Assembly (NCBI GenBank): GCA_015066625.1
Contig: SVOC01000007.1
Location: 49,304-113,303 of the forward strand
Length of the DNA: 64,000 nucleotides
Source of the DNA: Oscillospiraceae bacterium
Lineage (GTDB): Bacteria; Bacillota; Clostridia; Oscillospirales; Acutalibacteraceae
Reading direction: 5' to 3'
Notes under the pieces: generated by a model
Seen by the model: only the letters and a program-made list of their open reading frames with translations
Databases searched by the model: none
Told to the model about the DNA's origin: nothing
Made by a program: the position numbers and the translations under genes
Part shown: positions 1-8,659 of the stretch, piece after piece
How positions within the stretch are numbered: the stretch's first letter is position 1
Layout: every line of letters begins with the position of its first letter

Positions 1-1016
1 ATGATGTTGTTATCGGCGGCGGAATTCTGTCTTCTATCGGCGAAAGATGCGTTTCGCTTTTCGGCAAGGCCAGGGCGCTTATCGTTACCGACAGTAACGT
101 CGCTCCTCTCTGGCTTGAAAAAACAAAGGCAAGCCTTGAAAGTGCAGGTATAGCTACACTTGAATTTATTTTTACCGCAGGCGAAGATTCAAAAAGCAAA
201 GAAACCTTGTTTGAGCTTCTTGAATTCGCGGCGGAAAACCGCATTACACGCAGCGACTTTGCGGTTGCTCTGGGCGGCGGCGTTACGGGAGATATGACGG
301 GCCTTGCATCATCACTTTTCCTCAGAAGCATACCTTTCATTCAGGTGCCCACAACTCTTCTTGCGGCGGTTGACTCCTCCGTAGGCGGCAAAACCGCCGT
401 AAATCTCACCGCAGGCAAAAACCTTGCAGGTGCGTTTTACCAGCCCTCACTTGTGCTTTGCGACACGGATACCCTTTCAACTCTGCCCGATTGTGAATTT
501 GCAAACGGTATGGCAGAGGTTATCAAATACGGCGTAATTTTTGATAAAGAATTATTTGACAAAGTGCAAAACGGAGATGTAAAATCGGATATAGAGAAAA
601 TAATTGCACGGTGCGTTGAGCTTAAACGTGATGTTGTTGCAAAGGATGAGTTTGACTGCGGCGACAGACAGCTTCTCAATTTCGGTCATACCATGGCTCA
701 TTCCGTTGAAAAATGCAGTGATTTCGGCATTGCCCACGGCGGTGCGGTTGCAATAGGTATGGTTATTGCGGCAAAGGCTTCATATGCTCTGGGCTGGAGC
801 GACGAGGACTGCACCGAAGCAATTATAAATACAAATAAAAACAACAATCTGCCCGTTGAATGTGAATTTTCACCACGTATGTTGGCAGACGCCGCACTTT
901 CGGATAAAAAGCGAAGCGGCGGCAGTATAAATTTTGTTGTGCCGAAGAAAATCGGTGAATGCATACTGAAAAAAATTCCCGTTGAAGATTTATACAAAAT
1001 AGCGGAGTACAGATAA
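1..1016 (+). CDS. aroB: 3-dehydroquinate synthase, 5' partial
   Basis: Converts DAHP to 3-dehydroquinate, the second step of the shikimate pathway, using NAD and a divalent metal. The reading frame is open from base 3 with family-like sequence (VVIGGGILSS), so the gene starts left of the window and the track start at 207 (TTG) is internal. About 337 residues are visible, so probably only some 10-20 are missing. The GGGVTGDMTGL segment, PTTLLAAVDSSVGGKT, EVIKYG, NFGHTMAHSVE and HGGAVAIGM are hallmark nucleotide, substrate and metal-site blocks of AroB. The stop codon overlaps the aroA start by one base (TAATG), which suggests translational coupling. The identification is firm; only the 5' end is unseen. 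Confidence 0.96.
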   Translation, partial: DVVIGGGILSSIGERCVSLFGKARALIVTDSNVAPLWLEKTKASLESAGIATLEFIFTAGEDSKSKETLFELLEFAAENRITRSDFAVALGGGVTGDMTGLASSLFLRSIPFIQVPTTLLAAVDSSVGGKTAVNLTAGKNLAGAFYQPSLVLCDTDTLSTLPDCEFANGMAEVIKYGVIFDKELFDKVQNGDVKSDIEKIIARCVELKRDVVAKDEFDCGDRQLLNFGHTMAHSVEKCSDFGIAHGGAVAIGMVIAAKASYALGWSDEDCTEAIINTNKNNNLPVECEFSPRMLADAALSDKKRSGGSINFVVPKKIGECILKKIPVEDLYKIAEYR

Positions 1017-2245
1017 TGGATATAAGAATCACGCCTGCCTGTATCTCGGGCAGTATTGAGGGTATAGCCTCAAAATCCTTTGCACACAGGGCACTCATCT
1101 GTGCCGCACTTGCAAAGGGTAAAAGTGAAATCAGAATAAATACAACCTCTGCGGACATCGAGGCTACGGTTGACTGCCTGAAAAAATTGGGTGCCGAAAT
1201 CGGAATTAACGGCAATGTTTATTCCGTCACACCCATTAAAAAACCTCTTGATTCCGCCGTAATAAACTGCAACGAAAGCGGTTCAACTCTCCGTTTTCTT
1301 CTGCCCGTTATATGTGCGCTGGGAACAGAAACCCGTATCCACGCTTCGGGCAGACTTCCCGAAAGACCTCTTTCACCTCTCAAAGAAGAATTAATCCGCA
1401 ACGGTGCACTTATATCGGATGAATTTCCCCTTGCAGTCTCAGGCAGTATATCACAAAGGGATTTCACTCTCAAAGGCGATGTAAGCTCACAGTTTGTGAC
1501 GGGGCTGCTTATGACTCTTTCGTATCTTGGCGGCGGCAGAATAAATCTTCTTCCTCCCGTGCAGTCAAGACCCTATGTTGACATCACTTTGCAGGTTCTC
1601 CGCACCTTCGGTGCAGATATCAAAGAAGAAAACAATACATTTTATATAAATCCGGCTCCCCTTACGGGCTGTGAATTCTCCGTTGAAGCCGATTGGTCAA
1701 ACGCCGCTTTCCCTTTGTGTATGGGTGCAGAGGTTACGGGACTTGACCCTCTTTCGGCTCAGGGCGATAAAGAAATCATTACCGTGCTGAAAAATATGGG
1801 AGCAGATATTTTTGAAAATAACGGCAGTTTCAGGGCGGATGTTTCCCGACTTCACGGCTGTATGGTTGATGCAGGGAATATCCCCGATGCGGTGCCCGTC
1901 ATAGCGGCACTTGCCGCAACCGCAGAAGGCGAAACCGTTATATATAACGGCGAAAGACTGCGCATAAAAGAAAGTGACAGAATAACGACCACCGCAACCA
2001 TGCTCCGTTCACTGGGCGGCGATGTTACCGAAACCCGTGACGGTCTTATAATAAACGGCAAAGATTTCCTCAACGGCGGTGAAACCGATTCGTTCAATGA
2101 CCACAGAATCGCTATGGCGGCAGCTGTTGCCGCTTGCAGATGCAAGGGCGACGTAATCATCCGCAACGCACAAGCCGTCAACAAATCCTACCCCGGATTT
2201 TTCGATGACTATAACAAGCTTGGAGGTAAAGCAAATGTCATGTAA
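1016..2245 (+). CDS. aroA: 3-phosphoshikimate 1-carboxyvinyltransferase (EPSP synthase)
   Basis: Joins phosphoenolpyruvate to shikimate-3-phosphate to give EPSP, the sixth shikimate step, in the cytoplasm. The 409-residue protein is slightly shorter than the usual 420-440. It shows the N-terminal SKSFAHRALICAALA block, the NESGSTLRF block, RPLSPL, SSQFVTGLLM, and the late RIKESDRI motif near residue 315, followed by the DHRIAMA block. The glycine-rich block reads NESGSTLRF rather than the NAGTAMRP of enteric enzymes. I take this as the Clostridial form; its glyphosate class cannot be told by eye. It sits between aroB (1-base overlap) and aroC, whose start lies inside its 3' end. Confidence 0.96.
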   Translation: MDIRITPACISGSIEGIASKSFAHRALICAALAKGKSEIRINTTSADIEATVDCLKKLGAEIGINGNVYSVTPIKKPLDSAVINCNESGSTLRFLLPVICALGTETRIHASGRLPERPLSPLKEELIRNGALISDEFPLAVSGSISQRDFTLKGDVSSQFVTGLLMTLSYLGGGRINLLPPVQSRPYVDITLQVLRTFGADIKEENNTFYINPAPLTGCEFSVEADWSNAAFPLCMGAEVTGLDPLSAQGDKEIITVLKNMGADIFENNGSFRADVSRLHGCMVDAGNIPDAVPVIAALAATAEGETVIYNGERLRIKESDRITTTATMLRSLGGDVTETRDGLIINGKDFLNGGETDSFNDHRIAMAAAVAACRCKGDVIIRNAQAVNKSYPGFFDDYNKLGGKANVM

Positions 2246-3311
2246 TTTGGGAAACAACATTAAAATAACCATTTTCGGTCAGTCACACTCCGAGGCAATG
2301 GGTGTTGTGATTGACGGTCTGCCTGCAGGCTTTAAAATTGATACGGATAAAACCGCCGCGTTTATGGCAAGGCGTGCCCCCGGCGGCAACGACCTTTCCA
2401 CACCGAGGAAAGAAGCGGATACCGTGAAAATCATATCGGGCGTTGTTAATAATGTTACCTGCGGCGCACCTCTCTGCGCAATCATTGAAAATACGGATAC
2501 ACGCTCCGCAGATTATTCAAAGCTCCGCACCCTGCCACGACCTTCACACAGCGATTTTGCCGCAATGATGAAGCACGGCGGCTTCAACGATGTAAGAGGC
2601 GGCGGCAATTTCAGCGGCAGGCTTACCGCGCCCCTTTGCTTTGCAGGTGCGGTGTGTATGCAGATGCTTGAAGAAAAAGGCATCCGCATAGGTGCACATA
2701 TTTCCTCAATCGGCAAAGTATGCGACAGCCGCTTTGACCCCGTTAATGTGAACGAAAACGATTTCAACGCTCTTGCTTCAAGGACTTTCCCCGTCATTGA
2801 CGAGAAACAGGGCGAGTTAATGAGAAAAGAAATTTATGACGCCAAAGCTCAGGGTGATTCCATAGGCGGTACAATCGAATGTGCGGTTATCGGCTTACCT
2901 GCCGGCATAGGCGACCCCATATTTGACGGTATGGAAAACAGAATTTCAGCGGCGGTTTTCGGCATTCCTGCAATCAAGGGCATTGAATTCGGCTCAGGAT
3001 TTGAAGGCAGCACGCTGAGAGGCAGTGAAAACAACGACCCCTTTACTTCCGAAAACGGCAGAATTTCAACCGTAACGAATAATCACGGCGGTATTCTGGG
3101 CGGAATAACCTCGGGGATGCCCCTTGTTTTCCGCTGTGCGGTAAAGCCCACACCTTCCATAGGTATTGAACAGCAGACGGTCAACACCGAAACGGGCGCT
3201 GAAGAAAGCCTTGTTATCGGCGGCAGACACGACCCCTGCATCGTTCACAGAGCAGTGCCCTGCGTTGAAGCGGCGGCGGCTGTTGTAATTGCAGATTTTC
3301 TTTTGGGATGA
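2235..3311 (+). CDS. aroC: Chorismate synthase
   Basis: Makes chorismate from EPSP with reduced FMN, the last step of the common pathway. The track starts at 2205, but a GGAGGT ribosome binding site at 2222-2227 sits 7 bases before the ATG at 2235, which gives the family N-terminus (SCNLGNNIKITIFGQSHSEA). The protein is then 358 residues, the normal length. GQSHSEAMGVVIDG, RRAPGGNDLSTPRKE, RPSHSDF, DVRGGGNFSGR, NNHGGILGG and RHDPCIVHR are the conserved FMN and EPSP binding blocks. The start lies 11 bases inside aroA, so the two are probably translationally coupled. No FMN-reductase domain is present, so an external reductant is expected. Confidence 0.96.
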   Translation: MSCNLGNNIKITIFGQSHSEAMGVVIDGLPAGFKIDTDKTAAFMARRAPGGNDLSTPRKEADTVKIISGVVNNVTCGAPLCAIIENTDTRSADYSKLRTLPRPSHSDFAAMMKHGGFNDVRGGGNFSGRLTAPLCFAGAVCMQMLEEKGIRIGAHISSIGKVCDSRFDPVNVNENDFNALASRTFPVIDEKQGELMRKEIYDAKAQGDSIGGTIECAVIGLPAGIGDPIFDGMENRISAAVFGIPAIKGIEFGSGFEGSTLRGSENNDPFTSENGRISTVTNNHGGILGGITSGMPLVFRCAVKPTPSIGIEQQTVNTETGAEESLVIGGRHDPCIVHRAVPCVEAAAAVVIADFLLG

Positions 3312-3321
3312 GGTCAAAAAA

Positions 3322-4458
3322 ATGGATTTGAATGAACTGAGAAACAAAATAGACAGTATAGATAAAGAACTTGTAAAACTCTTTAAAGAAAGAATGGAAA
3401 CTGCCGCCGAAGTGGGCAGATTCAAGCAGGAAAACGGCATACCCGTTTTCAACCGTCAGCGTGAAAGAGAAATTATCAACAATGTAACGGAAAGCGTACC
3501 CGAAGAGCTTCAAAGCTACGCAAAAACTCTTTATCAGACCCTTTTTGAGCTGAGCCGTTCTTACCAGAAAAGAATAATTTACCCTCAATCCGATTTTTCA
3601 AAAATGATTGAAGAAGCAACCGCAGGGGAACCCTTGCCGATGCCTGAAAGAGCAACCGTTGCCTGTCAAGGTGTTGAAGGTGCGTATTCACAGTTTGCCT
3701 GCGATAAGATGTTTGCTTACCCGTCGATTATGTATTTCTCGGGATTTGAGGATGTTTTCAAAGCTGTTGACAGCGGTCTGTGCCGCTACGGCATTCTGCC
3801 CGTTGAAAACAGCACCGCAGGCTCCGTCAACAAGGTCTATGACCTTATGAACAAATACAAATTCTACATCACTCACAGCCTTAAGCTTTTTATCGGACAT
3901 ACACTTCTTGCGCCCCGCGGCGTAAAGCTTGAAGATGTTAAAGAGGTTTTCTCTCACGAGCAGGCACTTAATCAGTGCAGTGAATATCTTGCAAAGCTGG
4001 GAGTTAAAATAACCGTGTGTGAGAATACTGCTGTTGCGGCAAAGATGGTTGCCCAAAGCGGAAGAACCGACTGCGCTGCCATCGGCTCAAAGGATTGTGC
4101 CGAGCTTTACGGTCTTTCCGTGCTCAAAAGCGGAATTCAGAATACGGATAATAATTACACCCGTTTTATCTGCATATCCAAAAAGCTTGAAATCTATGCA
4201 GGCGCCGACAAAACCAGCATAATGATGACCCTTCCCCACAAGCCCGGTGCACTCTATAACGTAATCTCGGGCTTTGCAGCTCTGGGGCTTAATATGACAA
4301 AGCTTGAAAGCCGACCTCTGCCCGGCACAAACTTTGAATTTATGTTTTATTTCGATATTAATGCCTCCGTATATTCGGAAAACCTGCGTGTTCTTCTTAA
4401 CGAGCTTGAACACGATGCGGAGCAATTCAGTTATCTGGGAAGCTATACGGAGGGCTGA
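3322..4458 (+). CDS. pheA: Bifunctional chorismate mutase / prephenate dehydratase (P-protein)
   Basis: Turns chorismate into prephenate and then phenylpyruvate, the committed route to phenylalanine. The ATG at 3322 (MDLNELRNKIDSID) is preferred over the track start at 3289 because it gives the classic mutase N-terminus and follows a TGAGG site overlapping the aroC stop. Domains in order: AroQ-type mutase (about 1-85), dehydratase (about 105-285, with the NNYTRF catalytic threonine block and GILPVENSTAG), and a C-terminal ACT domain (about 295-375) with GALYNV and LESRP. These last two are the motifs used for phenylalanine binding, so feedback inhibition by phenylalanine is likely. The position inside the shikimate operon is consistent. 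Confidence 0.95.
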   Translation: MDLNELRNKIDSIDKELVKLFKERMETAAEVGRFKQENGIPVFNRQREREIINNVTESVPEELQSYAKTLYQTLFELSRSYQKRIIYPQSDFSKMIEEATAGEPLPMPERATVACQGVEGAYSQFACDKMFAYPSIMYFSGFEDVFKAVDSGLCRYGILPVENSTAGSVNKVYDLMNKYKFYITHSLKLFIGHTLLAPRGVKLEDVKEVFSHEQALNQCSEYLAKLGVKITVCENTAVAAKMVAQSGRTDCAAIGSKDCAELYGLSVLKSGIQNTDNNYTRFICISKKLEIYAGADKTSIMMTLPHKPGALYNVISGFAALGLNMTKLESRPLPGTNFEFMFYFDINASVYSENLRVLLNELEHDAEQFSYLGSYTEG

Positions 4459-4460
4459 AA

Positions 4461-5684
4461 ATGTACGGACTTTTAGGCAGAAAGCTGGGTCATTCCCTTT
4501 CACCGCAGATTCACGCACTTCTGCATGACTATGAATATAAGCTTTATCCCACTGAGCCCGAAAATCTTGACGGCTTCTTTTCCGATACCCGTCTGAAAGG
4601 CTTCAATGTTACCATTCCTTATAAAGTCGAGGCATTCAACCGCTGTGACCGCCGCTCGGAAACCGCCGAAAAAATCGGCAGCGTGAATACGGTTATCCGC
4701 TGTGCCGACGGCTCACTTTACGGCGACAATACAGATTACTTCGGCTTTGATTATATGGCAAAGAAGTGCGACTGTGATTTCAAAGGCAAAAAGGTGCTTA
4801 TCCTCGGCTCAGGAGGTGCAAGCCGCACGGTTTATCATGTTGCCCGTGACGGCGGCGCAAAAGAAATTGTTACGGTTTCACGCTCGGGAAAAAATAATTA
4901 TTCCAATATAAACCTGCATTACGATGCGGATATCATAGTCAACACCACACCCGTAGGAATGTACCCCGACAACGGCGAAAGACTTATTGACCTTTCACGA
5001 TTCACCAACTGCAAAAAGGCTCTTGACCTTATCTATAACCCTGCACGCACGGTTTTTTTACTTGACGCTCAAAAGCTTGGCATTGACTGCATAAACGGTC
5101 TTTATATGCTTGTTGCTCAGGCACTTCGGGGCGCGGAAATATTTACGGGCAAATCCATTCACCTTTCACGGGTTGATGAAATTTATGATAAAATAATTTC
5201 AAATCAAAAAAACATTGCCCTTGTGGGTATGCCGGGCTGCGGCAAATCCACCTGTGCCGCCCTGCTTTCGCAAATCACAGGCAGAGAATGTATTGACACC
5301 GACAGCCTTGTTGTTGAATCATCGGGCGAAACCATTCCCGATATTTTTGAGAAATACGGCGAGAATGAATTCCGCAACCGTGAAACCGAAGCTGTCCACA
5401 TAGCAGGAAAGCTTTCGGGCAAAATAATCGCCACAGGCGGCGGTGCAATCCTCCGTGAAGAAAACCGCATTGCACTGCGAGAAAATTCCACGGTGATTTT
5501 CCTTGACTCAAATCCCGATACTCTCGCCACCGACGGCAGACCCCTTTCGAAAGATGCGGAAACCTTGCACAGAATGCTTGAACAAAGACAGCCTTTCTAT
5601 AAGGATGCGTCAGATTTCACCGTCAGTGTTGACCCCGACCCCCAAATAACAGTAAGGAGAATTTTAAAATGCATATACTTGTAA
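4461..5684 (+). CDS. aroE-aroK: Fused shikimate dehydrogenase - shikimate kinase
   Basis: One polypeptide that should carry out two consecutive steps: NADPH reduction of 3-dehydroshikimate and ATP phosphorylation of shikimate. Residues about 1-245 are AroE, with GHSLSPQIH, NVTIPYK (catalytic lysine), GDNTDYFGF (catalytic aspartate), LGSGGASRTV (nucleotide loop) and NTTPVGMYP. Residues about 250-407 are AroK, with Walker A GMPGCGKST, the DTDSLV shikimate-binding aspartates, FRNRE and ATGGGAI. Both halves are near full length and neither shows a broken motif, so the fusion looks functional. It lies 2 bases after pheA and its last 16 bases overlap aroQ. A sequencing artefact joining two genes is unlikely, since there is no stop or start signal at the junction. 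Confidence 0.95.
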   Translation: MYGLLGRKLGHSLSPQIHALLHDYEYKLYPTEPENLDGFFSDTRLKGFNVTIPYKVEAFNRCDRRSETAEKIGSVNTVIRCADGSLYGDNTDYFGFDYMAKKCDCDFKGKKVLILGSGGASRTVYHVARDGGAKEIVTVSRSGKNNYSNINLHYDADIIVNTTPVGMYPDNGERLIDLSRFTNCKKALDLIYNPARTVFLLDAQKLGIDCINGLYMLVAQALRGAEIFTGKSIHLSRVDEIYDKIISNQKNIALVGMPGCGKSTCAALLSQITGRECIDTDSLVVESSGETIPDIFEKYGENEFRNRETEAVHIAGKLSGKIIATGGGAILREENRIALRENSTVIFLDSNPDTLATDGRPLSKDAETLHRMLEQRQPFYKDASDFTVSVDPDPQITVRRILKCIYL

Positions 5685-6097
5685 TAAACGGACCCAATCT
5701 GAATATGCTGGGCATAAGAGAACCAAATATATACGGAAGCAATTCCTATGAAAATCTCTGCTCAATCATTCTTGACTACGCCGCAGAAAAAGGCGTTGAA
5801 GCCCAGCTTTTCCAGTCGAATCACGAGGGAGCAATAGTTGATGCCATTCACGAAGCATACCGTGACGAGGTTGACGGAATAATCATCAATCCTGCCGCCT
5901 ACACCCACACCAGCATCGCAATTCTTGATGCACTTAAAGCGGTTGCAATCCCTGCGGTTGAGGTGCATATTTCAGATATCAGCACCAGAGAATCTTTCAG
6001 ACAGATGTCATATGCAGGTATGGCATGTGAAAAATCATTTGTCGGTCTGGGCTTTGACGGATACCTTCGGGCAATTGATTATCTGATAGGCAAATAA
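5669..6097 (+). CDS. aroQ: 3-dehydroquinate dehydratase, type II
   Basis: Dehydrates 3-dehydroquinate to 3-dehydroshikimate, step three of the pathway. The 142-residue length is typical of the type II (dodecameric, flavodoxin-like) enzyme and not of type I AroD. Visible blocks are INGPNLNMLGIREPNIYG (lid with the Arg and catalytic Tyr), QSNHEGAIVD, INPAAYTHTS and VEVHISDISTRESFR (catalytic His). The start lies 16 bases inside the aroE-aroK frame, after a GGAGA site. It is the last gene of the operon and is followed at once by a strong terminator hairpin. Confidence 0.96.
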   Translation: MHILVINGPNLNMLGIREPNIYGSNSYENLCSIILDYAAEKGVEAQLFQSNHEGAIVDAIHEAYRDEVDGIIINPAAYTHTSIAILDALKAVAIPAVEVHISDISTRESFRQMSYAGMACEKSFVGLGFDGYLRAIDYLIGK

Positions 6098-6100
6098 AAA

Positions 6101-6136
6101 AAGCGTACGGTCACCAAAACCGTACGCTTAATTTTT
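6101..6136. terminator. Bidirectional terminator between aroQ and jag
   Basis: A perfect 10-bp stem AAGCGTACGG / CCGTACGCTT (6101-6110 and 6120-6129) with a 9-base loop is followed by ATTTTTA on the plus strand and preceded by an A-run that reads as T on the minus strand. It can end both the aro operon and the convergent rpmH-jag operon. Confidence 0.9.
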
Positions 6137-7052
6137 AGTCCTTATTGATTTCAATCTTTCCGTAAAGTGAACCTGCTGAATCCGAGCGGGGTGCTCTTGC
6201 AGGTGCTGCGGGTGCATCGGAATCGTTGCGTCTGTTGTTATAGCCGCCTCTGTTACCGCCGCGGTATCCGCCTCTGTTGCCGCCCTTGTTGTAACCGCCG
6301 CGGCCTCTGTTGTTGTAGCCGCCGTTTGTGGGCTTAACACCCTCTTCAAGGGTAATAACAACCTTTCTGTCGCTGTCGCTGCCTACTGAATGTGAGGTAA
6401 CGCCTTCGATTTCCTGAACGGTTGTGTGAATGATTCTTCTTTCGTAGGGGTTCATAGGCTCAAGTACAACATTTCTGCCGTATTTTCTTACCTTTGCCGC
6501 ATTCTTGCGTGCAAGTGATCGGAGAGTGTTTTCTCTCTTTTCTCTGTAATTGCCTACATTGATTGAAACTCTCTTGAATTCTTCGTTGCCTCTGTTGATA
6601 ACAAGGCGTGTAAGATACTGTATAGCATCAAGAGTTTCGCCTCTTCTGCCGATTACCGAACCGTAATCGTCGCCGCAGCTGATCGAGAAACGAACTTCTT
6701 CATCATCTGCTTCAACTGTAATCTCAGCTTCTTCAACACCGAGATTTTTGAGAATTGTAAGGATGTAATCCTTTGCTTTGTCAAATGAACCGTCCTCAAC
6801 AGCAACCATCTTTTTGGCTGCGGGAGCAGCCTTTTCTTCAGCGGGAACGGGCTCAGCGACGGGCTCGTCCTCTGCTTCGTAGCTTACCTTTACCTTTGCG
6901 GATGAACCGCCGAAAATACCGAAAAGCTTAGCCTTGGGCTGTTCCAGAACTTCATATTTAATATCTGCATCTTCGGGGGCGTTAAGCGCCTTCAACGCAG
7001 CGTCTTTTGCTTCTTCAATAGTAGCACCTGTACCGAATGCTTCTTTTATCAA
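6135..7052 (-). CDS. jag: Jag/KhpB RNA-binding protein (Jag-N, KH, R3H) with RGG-repeat tail
   Basis: Single-strand nucleic-acid binding protein; in Firmicutes, Jag/KhpB partners a KH protein and affects cell elongation and sporulation. Domains in order: Jag-N (about 1-55, with KLFGIFGG), an acidic linker, a KH domain (about 95-175, with GDDYGSVIGRRGETLDAIQYL) and an R3H domain (about 185-250, with MNPYERRIIHTTVQ). The last 50 or so residues are Gly/Arg/Asn/Tyr-rich and contain four RGG motifs (for example RGGYRGGNRGGY), an extension not usual in Jag. The start is a TTG at 7052 after an AGGTGG site; no better ATG exists. It is the last gene of the rpmH-rnpA-yidD-yidC operon. Confidence 0.93.
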   Translation of the reverse strand: MIKEAFGTGATIEEAKDAALKALNAPEDADIKYEVLEQPKAKLFGIFGGSSAKVKVSYEAEDEPVAEPVPAEEKAAPAAKKMVAVEDGSFDKAKDYILTILKNLGVEEAEITVEADDEEVRFSISCGDDYGSVIGRRGETLDAIQYLTRLVINRGNEEFKRVSINVGNYREKRENTLRSLARKNAAKVRKYGRNVVLEPMNPYERRIIHTTVQEIEGVTSHSVGSDSDRKVVITLEEGVKPTNGGYNNRGRGGYNKGGNRGGYRGGNRGGYNNRRNDSDAPAAPARAPRSDSAGSLYGKIEINKD

Positions 7053-7074
7053 AATGTTTCACCACCTGAATGTG

Positions 7075-8040
7075 TTAGTTGTTCTTCTCTTTTCTTTCAA
7101 CAGTCTGCTTCAGGTTATTTTCTCTTGAACGGCGTGCTACCGTTTCATCGACCATAAGCTTTGCAAGCATCTTTTTGGGGTTATAAATCTGTCCGATAAT
7201 AACTGTTGAAATAAAACCGAAAATACTGGATGCAATCCAGTAAATACCGATACCTGCAGGATAGTTGACAACAAAATAGAGTGAGAACAAAGGCATACCT
7301 AAGGTCATACAGCCTGTCATCATAAAGTTGCTTGCCATGGCAGGATTCTGCTTCTTCTGCTTAATCTGTGAGTAAAAACCCGTTGCCATTGATGAAACAA
7401 ATGAAAGCACGGGGATTGCCCAGATAACATGAAGACCCTTGAAATCCATAGGCACATCGCCCAATGAGAAGAGACCGAAGAAATCGAAATTAATGCCTTT
7501 GATAGCGTTAATTGCAGCTTCGCTTACGCCTGCAACGCCCTGCAAGGATTCAATATTCTGAATGATAATAAGCTCAACAAGGTGAGCACTCCTGGTGTTA
7601 CCCGCAAGACCAAGATCCTGAACTGCTTTTGTGAGCAGTGCAATTTCTTCCTTTGTGATTTCACTGTCGTAAAGGAAGTTGCTCAGAGGATAATAGATTG
7701 CACCGATAAGACCGAAAAGAAGAACAAACTGAACAAGCATAGGTGCACAGCCTGCGCCCATGGGGTTAAAACCTTCCCTCTGATAAAGAGCATTGGTTTC
7801 TTCCTGAATCTTCTGCTGATTTCCTGCATATTTGGTTTGAATTCTGCGAAGCTTTGCCTGCATTCGCTGTGTTTTGACCATACCCTTCTGCTGGCTGATT
7901 GATGAAGGAATCATAAGGATTCTTGCAAATAAAGTCAGCAAAACAATAGCAACGGCATAGTTGCCCATACCTACTGTATCGTAAATAAATCTGAGAATAA
8001 ATCCGAAAGGTACGCCCAGAATTTCATAAATACCGGTCAT
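7075..8040 (-). CDS. yidC: Membrane protein insertase YidC/OxaI family
   Basis: Inserts and folds inner-membrane proteins, alone or with SecYEG. The 321-residue protein lacks the large periplasmic domain of Gram-negative YidC and has no lipobox, so it is the short non-lipoprotein Clostridial type. It shows an N-terminal membrane segment, the conserved hydrophilic-groove arginine in LLTLFARILMIP, a charged cytoplasmic hairpin (QAKLRRIQTKYAGNQQKIQ), the GAGCAPMLVQF segment, and late membrane segments ending in a basic tail. The start ATG overlaps the yidD stop by 4 bases (ATGA) after GGAGGAC. The order rpmH-rnpA-yidD-yidC-jag is highly conserved in bacteria. Confidence 0.95.
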   Translation of the reverse strand: MTGIYEILGVPFGFILRFIYDTVGMGNYAVAIVLLTLFARILMIPSSISQQKGMVKTQRMQAKLRRIQTKYAGNQQKIQEETNALYQREGFNPMGAGCAPMLVQFVLLFGLIGAIYYPLSNFLYDSEITKEEIALLTKAVQDLGLAGNTRSAHLVELIIIQNIESLQGVAGVSEAAINAIKGINFDFFGLFSLGDVPMDFKGLHVIWAIPVLSFVSSMATGFYSQIKQKKQNPAMASNFMMTGCMTLGMPLFSLYFVVNYPAGIGIYWIASSIFGFISTVIIGQIYNPKKMLAKLMVDETVARRSRENNLKQTVERKEKNN

Positions 8041-8279
8041 TTTTTGTCCTCCGAATGGCGGTGCTTCTTAGGCGGTACCGGGTCGTATCCGCCGGGGAAA
8101 AGTATGTTGCACCTCATTAATCTGAATAAAGTTAAAAGGGTCCCCCGGATTGCTCCGTGAACCTGAATTGCCTCTACGGCATAGTGTGAGCAGGTGGGAT
8201 AATACCTGCACATAGGGGGGAACAGCGGGGAAATACGCTTCTGATAAAAACGTATTGCGGAAAGCAGAAATTTTTTCAT
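8037..8279 (-). CDS. yidD: Membrane protein insertion efficiency factor YidD
   Basis: Small membrane-associated helper of YidC-dependent insertion. The core RYYPTCSHYA with its neighbouring PPMC is the YidD signature, and GGYDPVP follows as expected. The ATG at 8279 is chosen over the in-frame TTG three bases upstream used by the track; it overlaps the rnpA stop by one base (TGATG). This gives 80 residues, the usual length. The 3' end overlaps yidC by four bases, so rnpA, yidD and yidC are tightly coupled. Confidence 0.93.
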   Translation of the reverse strand: MKKFLLSAIRFYQKRISPLFPPMCRYYPTCSHYAVEAIQVHGAIRGTLLTLFRLMRCNILFPGGYDPVPPKKHRHSEDKK

Positions 8280-8635
8280 CAAAATTCAGCCCCCACACTG
8301 CCGCTTACAACGCCGAGCTCCGTTAAATGACTTCTCATAACGGGTTCAAGGTCGCTGCTTTTGAGCTTTTTTGTTTTGAACCTTGCAACAAACACAATGT
8401 CGTAATTCCCCGAACACTGAGGGTAAATTGAGGAGAATGCCGCCCTTATGATGCGGCGGCATCTGTTTCTCTCAACTGCACTGCCGAGCTTTTTTGCGGC
8501 AGTAATGCCCATACGGATACCCTGACCTCTGTTTTTTACAACATAGGTCACGATTGACGGGGCGGCCTTGACCTTACCCCTGCCGTAGGCACGGTGGAAT
8601 TCGGTGTTCTGCTTTAAGGTTACCGGTTTCTGCAT
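8279..8635 (-). CDS. rnpA: Ribonuclease P protein component
   Basis: Protein subunit of RNase P, which trims the 5' leader of pre-tRNA together with the rnpB RNA (not in this window). The basic 118-residue protein carries the signature GSAVERNRCRRIIRAAF, equivalent to the RNR-x-x-R RNA-binding box, and the FHRAYGRGK and VARFKTKKL blocks. The ATG at 8635 (MQKPVTLKQ) is preferred over the ATG at 8644 because the only good ribosome binding site, AAGGAA, lies directly against the upstream ATG but about 10 bases from this one. Second gene of the rpmH operon. Confidence 0.93.
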   Translation of the reverse strand: MQKPVTLKQNTEFHRAYGRGKVKAAPSIVTYVVKNRGQGIRMGITAAKKLGSAVERNRCRRIIRAAFSSIYPQCSGNYDIVFVARFKTKKLKSSDLEPVMRSHLTELGVVSGSVGAEF

Positions 8636-8659
8636 CTTCACCATTTCCTTTTTTAAGGA

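Noticed and set aside
823-1215. 130-residue minus-strand ORF across the aroB-aroA junction
   Set aside because: Antisense to two strongly supported coupled genes; cysteine- and serine-rich composition is that of a reverse-strand shadow.
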